Assembly (NCBI GenBank): GCA_008802785.1 | Contig: VUYT01000017.1 | Span: forward strand, 186,001 to 250,000 | Reading direction: 5' to 3' | From: Symmetrospora coprosmae | Lineage: Eukaryota > Basidiomycota > Cystobasidiomycetes > Symmetrosporaceae | DNA length: 64,000 nt | Part shown: in pieces, positions 41,298 through 52,572 of the stretch | Layout: the number at the start of each line of letters is the position of its first letter | Position numbering within the stretch: position 1 is the first letter of the stretch | Position numbers and translations under genes: made by a program | The notes under the pieces: model-generated | Databases searched by the model: none | What the model was told of the DNA's origin: nothing | The model's input: only the letters and a program-made list of their open reading frames with translations

Positions 41298-42416
41298 TCA
41301 GACGGCCTCGGACTTGCGCTTCTTCTTCTTTTCCTTCTTCTCCTTCTTCACAAGCGTCGTGTCCGCCATGCTCTCATCCGCATCAGGTGCCTCTTCCCCT
41401 TCTGCACGCTTCTTGTCCTTCTTGCTCTTGTGCTTCCGTGGACTCTCACTGCCGCTTTGGAGTGGGACCGGCACGTCCGGGTCAACCGCAATCTCGACCT
41501 TCTGTGGTGCTTTTGGCGCGCGCGTCGAGAAGCCAGCGGGTGCGAAGAAGCCGTTGAGACCATCGGGCTGCTGATGGGTGACTTGCATCTGCTCCGCGTC
41601 CTCATCTTGCGGGACGTCCTCCGGGGCGAGGTCGACAGGAGGCGGGAAGGATACGGCGTGCCGGACGACCAAGCGTCGGTGTATGGGCACGGATGCTGAG
41701 GGGAGTCATACCAGATATGCGTCAGCTGGCTAATTCGGCGGCAGGAGCTGCTGGTCCTTCCACAAACTCTTGCTGTATTTCCGCGAAGTCTTGTCCGCCA
41801 CGAGCGCAGTGAGGCTGTTCAGTTCGCCCGCGCCGACGGACGAAGCGTCCTCTGCGTCCGTGCCGAGCGCATGCACTTCATACTCTGTCTTCTTGCCCTT
41901 GAAGGTGCCCAGCTTCTGCGACTTTTCGCTCGAAGGCGTTGGTCTGGCCAGCTGGACATCGCCCAGGTGCCGGAGCTTGAGCTGAGGGTGAGGGATGGCG
42001 AGTCGGGACCGGGCGTCAACAGCTGAACACCGCTAGGAAGCACTGATGCGAGGGAGCTCACCCCTTCTGGCAGGCGAATAGCCCACAGCTCACACCCGCT
42101 CGCAAGCTTCCTTCGCAACGTCTCCTGGTCGAACTGCTCGAGCGCCTCGTCGGGAAGAGCGCGCCTGAGACCCTGCGGTGGCTCAAAGGTGTATCTTTCG
42201 ACATGAGGGTCGTTGATCAGAGACAGCCAGTATGCAGATTGCGACCGAATACACCCACGCGGCCTCCTTTGACGTTTGCTCAAACTCAACTCGGCGCCGC
42301 TTCGACCCGCGCTGAGCTTCTTGCTCGGCGGGCGAAGCTGTGCGCGATGAGTTGGAGGACGCTGACGACGATGAAGAAGCAGCGGGCGATACTGCACGCG
42401 TGGTCTCTGATGCCAT
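41298..42416 (-). CDS. RPA34: RNA polymerase I subunit RPA34-like protein
   Basis: Four minus-strand exons (42416-42259, 42194-42062, 41981-41768, 41695-41298) join in phase to 300 aa. RPA34 forms the TFIIF-like heterodimer with RPA49 on RNA polymerase I. Seen: a Ser-rich acidic N terminus, YTFEPPQGLRRALP, ELWAIRLPEGLKLRHLG for the dimerisation fold, GKKTEYEVHALG, and a highly basic Lys-rich tail (KKEKKEKKKKRKSEAV) as in the family. The intron 3 join (donor GTTTGT at 41767, acceptor before 41695) is inferred from phase and from the basic tail. Overall length and layout fit fungal RPA34, but sequence in this family is weakly conserved. Confidence 0.72.
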
Positions 42417-42594
42417 GGCTGTGCGTGATGGAGGGTGCGAACGGGACAAGGACAACCACTGCTCGAAGGGAGGTCGTCCTGAAGCGGCGCACGTGATGGA
42501 AGGTGGATGCATGCAGTGGAGAGCTCTGATCACAGCCCTTTTGCAGTCCATCCATACGCTAAGCTACATGCTGAGTCAGCTGTACCGTGCCTCT

Positions 42595-43997
42595 CTACTT
42601 CCAGTCGTACTTGGGCTTGTATCCGAGCTCGCGCTTGGCCTTCTCTATCGACAGCAGCGAGTCGTTGGGCCCGCTCGTCGCGTTGTACTTGACGCCCGGG
42701 AAGCACGCCTTGACGAGCTCTTCGTTAGGCGTGCGCATACAGGTATTGCTGTTGGCAACCAGGCTGCGCGCAGAGAAGGAGGTCATGTCAGCGATTCGAG
42801 GGTCGTGGGCGACCATCTATCTGGCATGTCCGAACTCACTACTGGTGGTGCCCCTTCTTGTCTGACTGGAGAGCCAAGTGCACGGCCTGTGCTCCGTCTC
42901 TGGCATCGATGTATCCCCAGCTGCGATGAAGTCGCGATATTAGCCATCGTCCTGCGCCCGGAAGCCAAGGGAAGCCTCGATGAAGCGAGGGAAGCTCACC
43001 AGTTCCAGTATCGCGCCTTGGGATCGCTCTGCCAGTTCTCGAAACCAGCGTACTCTTCAGGAAGCATGACATTGCTGAAGCGCATGCTCATGATCTTGAG
43101 CTCGGGGTCCCAGCGCGTGTACTGTTCAGCCATGGTCTCGCCCATGAGCTTGCTGAGCGAGTAGGCCGACTCTGGACGGCGCTCGTTCCTGAGGGACACG
43201 CAATGCAAACATGTGTCAGTTTGGTGCGTGTGCTAGGCGGCTGCTGCCTGTGCGCCCGGCAGTAACGGTGAGAGGAGGTATAGAGACTCACTCCTCGGTG
43301 ATGGGCAGGTACTCGGGCATGTGCGGGTCGAAGGGAATACCGATAAGAGTCTCTGACGATGCTCTGTGCGAGGCGGATGGCCATTGAAGCAATCAGTCTG
43401 TGATGTCGCCACAGTGTCCCCGCTGATCAGGCTGGAACGGCAGCCCCACTCACAGCACGACATTTTTGATGCCGAGCTTGCGGCACGCTTCGAGAACGTT
43501 GTACGTAGCCATGGTGTTGACGCGGAACTGGTTGCTGCTGTTGGTCTGCCCCGGCGAAGGGATGGCAGCGAGGTGGACGACCGCATCTACCCCACGGTAC
43601 CCCATGTCGGTCGAGTGGAAGACCTCGAGGACGCTGCCCATATCGGTGAGGTCGATCTCGACGATGCGGTATGCAGGCGTGCCAGTCTTGCCATCCTCGG
43701 AAGCTCCAGCGGGGCGTCTGTTGCGTCGAGAGTCACAGATGGAGACAGCAGCCATGTATGGACGTCAGCGGCTCTGCTCCTCTCCACTCCGACGATGAGG
43801 GCGAGCTCCGCGATACAGCAAGCCAGAGGAACGCACCGGGTGTCGACGTTGATGACCTCGTACCCTTCATCGGCGAGATACTTCACGACGCTCCTCCCGA
43901 GCTTGCCGCTGCCTCCCGTTACGATGACGCGCTTGCTGGGAAGCTCTCGCTTCGCCTCCCCAAGGGCGCGGTCTGCAGTGAAGGATGAGGGAGCCAT
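42595..43997 (-). CDS. NAD-dependent epimerase/dehydratase (extended SDR)
   Basis: Six minus-strand exons (43997-43837, 43717-43454, 43363-43292, 43188-43000, 42920-42840, 42763-42595) join in phase to 311 aa. The product is an extended short-chain dehydrogenase of the nucleotide-sugar epimerase type. Seen: RVIVTGGSGKLGRSVVKYL for the NAD-binding loop, VEIDLTDMGSV, VVHLAAIPSP, NTMATYNVLEAC, LASSETLIG, and the catalytic YSLSK with the upstream Ser. WGYIDARDGAQAVHLAL follows, then LGYKPKYDWK at the end. All catalytic residues are present. The substrate is unknown. The promoter faces that of copy B of the unrecognised family. Confidence 0.9.
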
Positions 43998-44207
43998 GGT
44001 GAGACTGATATGTGCGTACTATCTACAGGGCTCGGGTGAGGATGGTGAGGAGGAGAAGGAACGGGAGCGCTCCTCGCCAGCATGAAGCAGCTCCGAGTAC
44101 GAAGACCGCGGAGGCTTTCGCCGTCATCGGTGGTGTCCCCCGCCGGGGCATTACTTGCGAGCAACACCCGATATGGCGGTACTTTTCCTCAGACGACATG
44201 CTAAAGC

Positions 44208-44731
44208 CACGACGGACGATGGAGTCTCCCTCGAGTCAGCTGGCTTGTGCCCGACATGACCCGTCGAGCCTTGCCATCCCAGCTTTGCAGAGACCTGTTG
44301 ACCTGCGCTGCCCAGCTAATGCTCTGCATGACAGCTGCTGATCTCGCTGCAGCGCCGCTACTGTCTCGTGCTGACCCCACAGAATCAGCTGCATCGCAGT
44401 CAAAGGCATCGCAGTTTTCCCATGACTTCGCGGAGCTCGACTCGGTTTGCCACTTCTGCACCGGACTGACATCGTCCCCCATTAGCTGGCAGCGGGGCCA
44501 TAAAAGCGCGAGCAAATCAAGCGAAGCTCTCTCTCTCGACTCGCTCCAACTTCGTCACATCAATCCTATCCATCCTCGACGGGACTCAGACCTCGAGTCT
44601 CCTAGCTCGGACCCTGACTCGGTGAGCGTGCTCATGTGCATGTCTCCGAGCGGCGCCTGCGCTGCGTCCCTTCGCAGTGAATCGTTGATCCTCAATCTAC
44701 TTGACCGCCATTACAGAGACATTGCAAAGAC
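44208..44731 (+). promoter_or_regulatory. family promoter block of copy B
   Basis: Similar to the block before copy C over its whole length and to copy A in its proximal half. Seen: CCCACAGAATCAGCTG near 44379, GCAGTCAAAGGCATCGCAG, TTTCCCATGACTTCGCGGAG, TTTGCCACTTCTGCACCGG, and a TATA-like CATAAAAGCGCG at about 44499. The ATG lies about 230 nt further on. Confidence 0.78.
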
Positions 44732-46237
44732 ATGTCAAGACCGTTTGGCTACCCAGCCCGTGCTTCGGCGGAGTAAGTGGAAGGATCGAGGGTAGGATGG
44801 CCAAAACTCGCAGCGGACGTTGACATTCTGCGCGTACCAACCTCCAGACTTGTACCATGCGGGTACCTATACGACAACAAATCCCACATACCGCCGCAGC
44901 AGCAAGGCCAACCATGGTGAATCTCAATCAGCTCTGAGTCATTTGGAAACAATGACACTGATGACGAACGGTTGCCACTTTTCTTGCCCGCCCGCCCTCT
45001 GCTCGGACCTTCGGTGCTGTCTGCCCTCTCTGCAGCACCGAGCGACTACCTAGAAACAAGATGGCTGATCATATAGCATTCCATCATGGACAGAGGCTGT
45101 ACGTGCCAGTCTGACATCACGACAGCCAGTGTTCTGACCAATCTCCTTCCACACCTACGCGACTGAAGGAAAGCACCGACATCGGCACCCGCGGCTCAGC
45201 CTCAGGGAAGTCTTAGCCATGAGAGAGGCCGCGAGCCTATGCGTGACGCGCCACGTGTTGGAAGGCCGACAGGCACCACCTCACGCAGCTCGGGCCTGCA
45301 GGCTGCCTCACGTTCGCCGTCCCGGCCGACAACATCGCCGCCTGGCGTGCCGCACAGTCGTGTACGCGCGACTCCCACGAGGCGGGGAGCCTCCTCACGC
45401 AAAGGTAAAGGTAGAGCGGATGGTGAAGTTGGACAGCCGAACACTCGCATAGTATCGGCGGACAATGGCACCCTCGACTACCAAACATTGCCTATCCGGT
45501 ATCTCCTCGATGGTGTCCTCAATAATGACTTACCCCCTCGATTGCGGAATTGGTGGCAAGTCAGCAACGCCAAGACCTTCGGGACTGGCGAGCATGCAGT
45601 TACGCTCTCCGAAGTCATGGCTTGGTACGAGACAGCCTCAAAAGACGACAAACACCAATACTGTTCAGCTACCACCGGGTCGGTGGTCAAGCTATTCAGA
45701 AAGCTCGCTCAGGATGGTTGGAACACCCCGAGTCACCATTCCCCATCTCTAGAATGGTACAAGAGACTGCGCAAGCTGCCCTTGCCAGACGGCGAGGGGA
45801 GGCCATACAACCATCAATTGAAGCACGTCCTGTCATGGCGCGCAGAAGGTGAATGGCACAAGCATACGTACAAGGACATCAAGCATGCCGGCCCGTTCGA
45901 GATCTCACTCATCGACAAACTGTACGCCATCAACCCGAGCAGATTTGCGAGGTTCGGCGAAGTGAGCTTCTCAAACTTCAACAGCGGGCTTGCGGAAATC
46001 ACGAAGAAGGTCACGAACAGAAACTTTACCGAGACAAGCGGTAATAGAGAATCTACTCGGGATTGGTTGAACATTTTATTCGACCTGAGGGCGCTGGAGC
46101 AGGCCCAGCCCGAGGAACTTGCTGGAATCAAGTCGCCCAAAGCTCTCGCCGCGCTTAGGGCTCCTTCACGGAGCGGGAGCCCAGCGCGGAGCAAATCTCC
46201 GCCCACGCGAAAGCTCGGTTCCTCGTCCGCCAGCTGA
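44732..46237 (+). CDS. unrecognised repeat-family protein, copy B
   Basis: Four exons (44732-44772, 44848-44916, 45036-45098, 45169-46237) join in phase to 413 aa. The first three exons all end in phase 2, as do those of copy C. No known domain is recognised. Exon 2 ends CGYLYDNK...GQP and exon 3 has DHIAFHHGQRL, both alignable with copy C. A Gly/Ser/Arg-rich linker leads to module 1 (LPIRYLLDGVLNNDLPPRLR, GTGEHAVTLSEVMAWYE, WYKRLRKLPLP) and module 2 (YKDIKHAGPFEISLIDKLYA). The tail is SP-rich (SGSPARSKSPPTRK). Basic, with no signal peptide or membrane helix, so nuclear or cytosolic location is likely. It is clearly a paralogue of copies A and C. Confidence 0.7.
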
Positions 46238-46429
46238 TCCGCACAACGTGTCGATCCTGCCCGCCAGCCCGTACTTCCGATACTCCTCACATCTACAGAC
46301 CGTGCCTCACGCAACCTAGACAACTTAGCTGACTTGATATCAGACACTTTAGATGCGCTCTTCCGATACCTTTATACCGTTCTTGATCCTCAGACTGACG
46401 AAATAAAAGCCCGAGTAGCCAGAGATCGG
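46238..46429 (+). other. common 3' flank of copy B
   Basis: It shares with copy C the order CCTAGACAACTTAG, CAGACACTTTAGATGCGC, TCTTCCGATACC and GACGAAATAAA, the last being a likely poly(A) signal. Divergence is low enough that the two flanks align without effort. Confidence 0.75.
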
Positions 46430-46625
46430 ATGCATAGCCAGAACGCGCGACCCTTGTTCCCGGCTGCAGCAGTGTGGGGCGACAAATGACCAATCCGACG
46501 TGCCTGGATGGTAAGCACGACGTTCCTGTGCCGAGGGGCACCCACACTCCTTTACAGTCCGCTGCTTGTACGGCTCGCGGTGCACATTCGCACAGCGGCA
46601 AGACCTTGGCGCCGAAGATGCTCGA
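46430..46625 (-). pseudogene. fragment of the APN2 zinc-finger end
   Basis: On the minus strand this segment matches APN2 positions 49720-49915: the sequence around SSIFSAKVPPLC, the intron and the GRF-finger exon. It retains GCCAAGGTCTTGCCGCTGTG against GCCAAGGTCCCGCCGCTATG in APN2. The reading frame is shifted after the first finger Cys, and EPCKQW has become EPYKQR. It has no gene body and is a relic of the tandem duplication. Confidence 0.8.
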
Positions 46626-46689
46626 CTAGGGGTCCATTAGCATGACACTGCAGATGCTCGACATACACCTCCGCAGCCTCAATAGAGAA

Positions 46690-47135
46690 GGCACGACGGC
46701 AGATCAATGTCACCCGAATCAGCTGGCCTCAAAATACTGGACTAGCCGCGGAGCTTTGGCCAGCCGAGCCCTGCAGAGAGCTGCTGACCACTGCTGCCCA
46801 GCTGACGCTCTCTGTGACAGCTGCTGATCTTGCTGCAGCGCCGCTACTGTCTCCTGCCTACCCCACAGAATCAGCTGCCTTGCAGTCAAAGGCATTGCAG
46901 ATTTCCCATGCATTCGCGGAGCTCGACTCGATTTGCCACTGCTGCACCGGACTGACGACGTCCCCCAGTAGCCGGCACCCAGGGTATAAAAGCGCGGGCA
47001 GGATCAGAGCACCTCTCTCCTCTCCTCTGCTTCGTATCCATCCGCCCCATCACCTCCTCCTCAGCAGCCGAATCCTATCAACTTCGACTTTGGAGGACCT
47101 CATCGTCGAACATTCGGCACCTATCACGAACCGCC
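46690..47135 (+). promoter_or_regulatory. family promoter block of copy C
   Basis: Seen: CCCACAGAATCAGCTG near 46861, GCAGTCAAAGGCATTGCAG, TTCCCATGCATTCGCGGAG, ATTTGCCACTGCTGCACCGG, a perfect TATAAAAGCGCG at 46985, and a CT-rich tract. The ATG lies 151 nt downstream of the TATA box. Confidence 0.8.
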
Positions 47136-49122
47136 ATGGCCTCCAACGCTCAGTATGCTACATGCCAACTTTCTGCTGATGTAAGAGTCGAGGTGGGTAC
47201 GTGCGCTGAGCCATACTGTCACAGGACAATCAAATGCCCGTTCGTCTTCGGCAAGCAGACCAAATACCCTGGCCAGCCTTGGCGAGTCTCTCCCACTGCA
47301 CGGGCTCAGCACACATTGTCGACAACCACAACACGCCTAGGACAATCTGCTGACTTCACGATTCACCGCTTGCAGCAACGCACGCTTGGTCTTCGGGAGC
47401 GAGGATGACAAGGCGAACGACACGCATGTCATCTTCCAACATGGGAGACAGTACCTTGAAGTGGCTCAAAAGATTGCAAAGTGAGCCCTCTCTGGTGCGA
47501 GCGAGGCGATGCAGCGCACTCATCCACATTACGTTTCTACTGATGCATTGCTTGTTCTCGCTCCACGTTCATATTCTGCGCTTACTCCTTCCTCGTTGAC
47601 AGCAGCGAAGATCAGGTCGGGGCTGCAGCTGAAGCAGAACGCGTACAAGTCAGAAGACAAATTCAGATGGCAGCGGAAGCAGCCGCAGCTTCAGCCAGAC
47701 GAGGACGGGCGCCTGCGCCTCAGCGCGAAGCGCCTGGGCGTGGGCGGGAGGTTCGTCAGGGCGGCGTTCCCGCTTCCGCTCAAGAGACGAAGCACAGTAG
47801 ATCGGTAACGAGAAGAGTTACACAGCCCATTGGACCAAAGTCGGCCGGAACGTCCCCGTCGCGCAGTGCTCAAAACCCGCAGGCGTGAGCTGGGAATATC
47901 CAGGCATTCATGCTATGACTCTGAACTGACGTCCTGCTTTGAACCAAGGCCTTCGTCTGGGAGCGTGTGGAACCCTGTCAACTCTCGGGAACGTGTTCCC
48001 GGGACGCCCTCGCGTCTCCGCGGCAGTCCGGTCAGACAGGCTCGGACGGCCACTGTGCAGGATGACAATCAGGCGGCCATTCGAGGGCGGAGTGCGAGTG
48101 GAGGAGGTCACACAATGGTGCATGAAGGCTCTCAACACCGTAGCGAGAGCAGTGGCCGATCGCACTCCCAGCGCAGGCCACTTGCTGCAGGGTCGCAGCA
48201 GAGAGGTTCTCCTCCGCCCCGACAGGGTTCGCGCTCGCCATCTGACAACGGATTGAGGACATCTGCCACAGGTAAAGAGCCAGCGGTCGGTCAACAGTCG
48301 CGTGAAGGCTCGCCAGAGGGCATTGTTTCCAGCTCCCGCATGGACCGCAACAGAATTCAGTACCAGTATAATGCACAGCCGTTCAGAGTATTACTGGAAG
48401 ACATCAAGGCCTGCAAGCTACCTCCGGGAAATCATTCGTGGTTGAGAGACAACTGCTTCGGCGTAGGCGAACACGCCATCAAGCCGTCCGAACTTATCAG
48501 ATGGTTCGAGGACTCTTCAACCTCGGAAGCGGACAAGGAGAAGTATCTTGGCATTACGCCAAAGAAGGCGCGGCCAATCTTTGAGGACCTCGCCAAACAT
48601 GGTTACAACAGCACATGTCGCCGGAGCACCGCGCTTGACCTGTACAGAGTCGTACGCGGCCTGGATCTACCCGTCTCCGAAGATTCTCCTACTCTACATG
48701 CAGTGAAGAAGGTCCTTGAACAGCGTGCGATCGGCAAGTGGAATAAACAGCCGTACAATGAAATCACGAAGGCTGGCCCGTTCGGCATAGACTGTGTCGA
48801 AAAACTCCACGCACTAGACCAGAGTGCCATTCCTCGAGTAGCAGGCTCGATGATCTGGTCAAACTTCGGCAGGAGGCTCAATGACATGAGCAAGAGCAAA
48901 AGCAACATGCAGGATCGCACTGGTCTCCGCAGCGACACTAAGCGCTGGCTAGACGTCTACGATGACTTGGAGGCGCTGCAGCGTGCCAAAGAGCAAAATG
49001 TCATTGGAAAGATCAAGACACTCGAACATTTCGCAGCGTACAAGGCTGGAGAGCGCTTCGGAAGCCCATCCCCAGGGCGATCTCCATCCCCACGAAAGGC
49101 CGGCTCTCCCCCTGCCAGCTGA
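47136..49122 (+). CDS. unrecognised repeat-family protein, copy C
   Basis: Five exons (47136-47152, 47225-47281, 47376-47480, 47603-47884, 47949-49122) join in phase to 544 aa. The first four all end in phase 2. Intron 2 would need a GC donor (GCGAGT). No known domain is recognised. N-terminal exons hold CPFVFGKQTKYPGQP and DTHVIFQHGRQYLEVAQKIA, then an Ala/Arg-rich helical piece (MAAEAAAASARRGRAP) and a long Ser/Arg/Gln-rich linker. Module 1 (QPFRVLLEDIKACKLPPG, GVGEHAIKPSELIRWFEDS) and module 2 (YNEITKAGPFGIDCVEKLHA) follow, and the tail is SP-rich (SPSPGRSPSPRKAGSP). Basic, without signal peptide. The SP/RS-rich sequence suggests a phosphorylated nuclear protein, which is inference only. 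Confidence 0.7.
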
Positions 49123-49597
49123 TCCGTCCAACATCTCGATCCTACCGCTAATCCGCGCTTGTGATACGGCTCACATTCACAGACCGTGCCTCACGAAACC
49201 TAGACAACTTAGATGACTTAGATATTAGACACTTTAGATGCGCTCTTCCGATACCTGTGTACCGTTCTTCATCATCAAACTGACGAAATTAAACCCCGAG
49301 TAGCCAGAGACCGTTTAGGAGACGCGCGCTTGCGCTTTAGACTCATTTCCGGACTGCACAGCAGCAACGACACTCGGCCGTCTACAACAGACTGAATGGC
49401 TGACCCCGTCTAGGTGACCCGCCTTTCGTGCGCGTCCGCGGTGACTGCTGTATGCTTAACCCTGACCATGCGGCATTGCCTTGCTTTTCTTGCCTCTGCC
49501 TTGACTTCCTCCACTTCCGTTAGTAGCGGGTGCCGCGCGCTTTACATCGCTCTCCCATCTGCAACCGATGCAACCGAGCATTAGCCATTGCGCGCAG
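49123..49597. other. convergent intergenic region, 3' flank of copy C
   Basis: The first 190 nt are the common family 3' flank (CCTAGACAACTTAG near 49199, CACTTTAGATGCGC, TCTTCCGATACC). The rest has no counterpart after copy B. No gene is seen. Confidence 0.6.
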
Positions 49598-52266
49598 CTA
49601 AGTGGCCAGATTGAGAACAGCAAGAATAAGGACTGACTTGAAATAGTCGCATCGATAGTCGAGATTCGTATCCTGCACCGGCTGACCTTGCCCGTACCCT
49701 GGCCCGACTGGTCTTGTGCATAGCCAGAATGCGCGGCCCTTGTTCTTTCCGGCTGCAGTAGTGTGGGTCGACAAGGAGACCGCTTAGACTAGGCTCACCT
49801 GCAGCATCCATGTGCAGAGGAGCACCCACACTTGTTGACGGTCCACTGCTTGCAAGGCTCGCCGTGTACATCGCATAGCGGCGGGACCTTGGCGCTGAAG
49901 ATGCTCGACCAGGCAGAAGAGGCCTGCTGATTCCCGCTGACGGCCTGGAATTAGGCGCAATATCAACATGGACAAGTGCATCAGCTTGAAGACATCCACA
50001 GAATGTGCTGTACCAGCGCACCTGCCGGATATCATCGGAGTCACTGCCATCTGTATCTTCTTTCTTCTTCTTGCGCTTCTGCGCACTCCGCTCTTCCTTG
50101 CCACCATTCAGCGCCCGCTTGCGTAGCTGCTCAAGTCCTTCCTCATCGTCGCCATCCTCATCATCGACGACCTGCGAGCTGGACGGGCGCGCACGGCTGT
50201 CGTCCCCGCTGTCTCCCGCAAGGATCCCTTCGTCCTCGTCATCCAGATCAATAGCACGTACCTTCCCTTTTCCCTTTGATCCGCTGCTTGAAGCGGCATC
50301 AGCAGCCGACGTCGGTCCGAGCTGGCCATCCGGATCCGATGTGCTCCTCTTCTTCCCCTTCCCCTTCCCCTTCGACTTGGCTGCGACAGGCGGCGGCGTA
50401 GGGGGTCGAGGCGGCTTGAAGAAAGTTGAGATGCTCGCCTGTCCTTTCTTTGCCCGCTTGGCAGATGTCGCAGCCGAACCTGTGGGAGCGGTGACGGATG
50501 GCGAGCGGGATGACTCGGCTCGAGCTGTTTGGGAGGCGACGCTCTTGCTTCTGCTCGCGCCGTTGCGCAGTGCCGTAGATGACGGCTTACTTTTGCTCTG
50601 TAGGTCGCCCTCGCCCTCGCCATCGCTGTCTGCCAAGGTGAGGTCGATGGAGGGAGAGGGCAGCGGCGGTGGGAGCGATGAGACAGGGGTGCCCGCCATC
50701 TCCAAGCCTTGCGATGTCGATGCCGCAGACGTAGACGCTAGACCGAGGGCATCGACTGCGCTCTCGGAGATTGATGTGCTGACGGCGACCTGACCAGGAA
50801 CTGGCGCGGGTGCCATCGCCGACGTGCCGGGCTGCCCAGCAAAAGCGGCAGTCTTCGCCACTTTCTGACTGGAGGATTTTGCAGGCGCCCCACTTCCACC
50901 AGACTCAGGCTGCAAGCCCTTCTTGCCAAAGAAATTGCTCAAGAGTCGTTGCTCTGTGCTGAACTCTGAGTAGAACTTGGCTGCCAGTCTAGGCGGCTCC
51001 GGAGCAGGCGCGTCTTTCATCCTGCTCCTGCCTGGCACATTGACCATGTCCCACAACCGCAGCGTGCTCCCATCTTCTTGCGTGATCTCCTCGTGGAAGT
51101 CGACAACGACGGGACAGTGGTCGCTCCCCAGGATGTGCTGCTGGACTTCGCAGTCCTTAATCCACGGCAGCAAGCCGGGGGTAGCGAGAATGTAGTCGAT
51201 CCGCGTGCCGTAGTTTGTCTCTCGCGCATTGATGCGCGTCTCCCAGTGCGTGTACATGCCCCTCCTGTCCGGGTGGAAATGCCGGGCGAGGTCGACCATT
51301 GTCCCGCCCCGCTCGGGCGCATCGACGAAGGCGTTGAACCATTTGCGCGCCGGATGATTCTCGAACGCGCCGTACGCCGGGTGATCGCCTGCGCGGCGGA
51401 CGGGATCGCAGTGGTCGATGGCCTTTGCGCAGATGTTCAGGTCGCCGAGGATGACGACCTCTCTCCCTGCGCGGATGAGGTTCAGGATGCGCGCCTCGAG
51501 CATGGCGTTGAAGGCGAGCTTGAAATCGAGGCGTTCCTCGTTCGTCTCGTTCGGGCAGTACAGGTTGATGAGGACGAACAGGCCCAGGTCGACGATGGTG
51601 GTGCGCCCTTCGCTGTCGATCGTGCGCACGTCCGACATGTCGAGCGCGATGCTTTCGGGAGAGAGAGTCCCGCCAATGAGCTGGTCTGATGATCCGGCCT
51701 CGCCCTTGCCGCGCTCGAGCGGGAGCAGGCCAGAGATGCCTTCTTCGGCTTTGAGCGGGACGACGGCCTCGCGCCGAGTGAAGATGCAGGTCCCGGAGTA
51801 GCCGCGCTCGGGTTTCCTGGAGTACGACGAGAAGAACGAGTCCCACGAGGGGAGGATGGCCATGCTCCGCTCGACCTGCTTCTTTGTGATTTTGGTTTCT
51901 GCGGATGCGAATGCGATGACGGGCGCAACAAGTCGGTCAGTGTGAGCCTGGAGATGGAGAGCGGGCAAGTAGCCGACGCGGGCTCGTCTCGCACCCTGGA
52001 AGCATATGATGTCGGCCTCGAGCTCGTTGAGGATGGCCTCGTACGTCTTCAAGGTGTTCCATCTGTGTGCGGGTAGAGACGTCATCATCGTGGAGCGCGC
52101 GTTGCAAGACTAGGCGCGTCGCCGGTTTGAAGCTGGAGCTCACGGGTTGTACTGGAGCAGCGTCTTGATCCCGTTCTAGCGTCCGGATGCGAGCGTGAGT
52201 CCACAGCAGTGCGTATATGCGCTATAGTGCACCCGCACTCACGACGTTCCAGGTCATGATGCGCAT
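49598..52266 (-). CDS. APN2: AP endonuclease 2 with GRF zinc finger
   Basis: Six minus-strand exons (52266-52243, 52175-52144, 52062-51995, 51898-50022, 49944-49830, 49752-49598) join in phase to 756 aa. The enzyme cuts DNA at abasic sites and removes blocked 3' ends in base-excision repair. Seen: MRIMTWNVNGIKTLL built from two tiny exons, ADIICFQETKITKKQ with the metal-binding Glu, GYSGTCIFTRR, VILGDLNICAKAIDHCDP, GTRIDYILATPGL and the catalytic GSDHCPVVVDF. The long Ser/Lys-rich tail carries two PCNA-binding-type motifs, QRLLSNFF (about 357) and QASISTFF (about 528), and ends in a GRF finger: PLCDVHGEPCKQW, then GKNKGRAFWLCTRPVGP and YRCDYFK. The last residues after CDYFK (SVLILAVLNLAT) are unusual, and a further intron there is possible. 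Confidence 0.93.
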
Positions 52267-52572
52267 CGTGGCGGCAGCGGCGGGGGCGTCCTCAAGGCGG
52301 CGGCTATGACAGAGCAGCTCCGGCCTTTTTCGCTATGCGTAGCTGTGATGCATGGCGGGCTTGCTGGAGATCCTGCACTGCCTCTTGTGGTATGTATCGG
52401 ATGTCAATCGCAGTCGGGCGAAGAGCAAGCAGCAAGAGGCGTCTCCATCTTCGTCCATCCATCCATCCATCTGCCACTCAGCGTCCTGCCAACTCCATCG
52501 CATAAATACACACAGTTTAGCATACATACAATACTCCCTCGCATCACAACTCATCGTTGACACAACGCCAGG
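52267..52572. other. divergent promoter region of APN2 and the SDS3-like gene
   Basis: About 300 nt with a short run of CCAT units at 52455-52470. No gene is seen. Confidence 0.55.

Larger units (their letters stand above)
44208..49910. repeat. tandem duplication: two units of family gene plus APN2 3' end
   Basis: Unit 1 is about 44208-46625 and unit 2 about 46690-49910. Each holds a promoter block, a family gene (B or C), a common 3' flank and the zinc-finger end of APN2 on the opposite strand. In unit 2 the APN2 part is still the functional gene end. In unit 1 only a decayed fragment is left. Unit 1 lacks about 400 nt that unit 2 has between a TAGCCAGAGA motif (near 49306) and the APN2 end. 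Confidence 0.8.
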
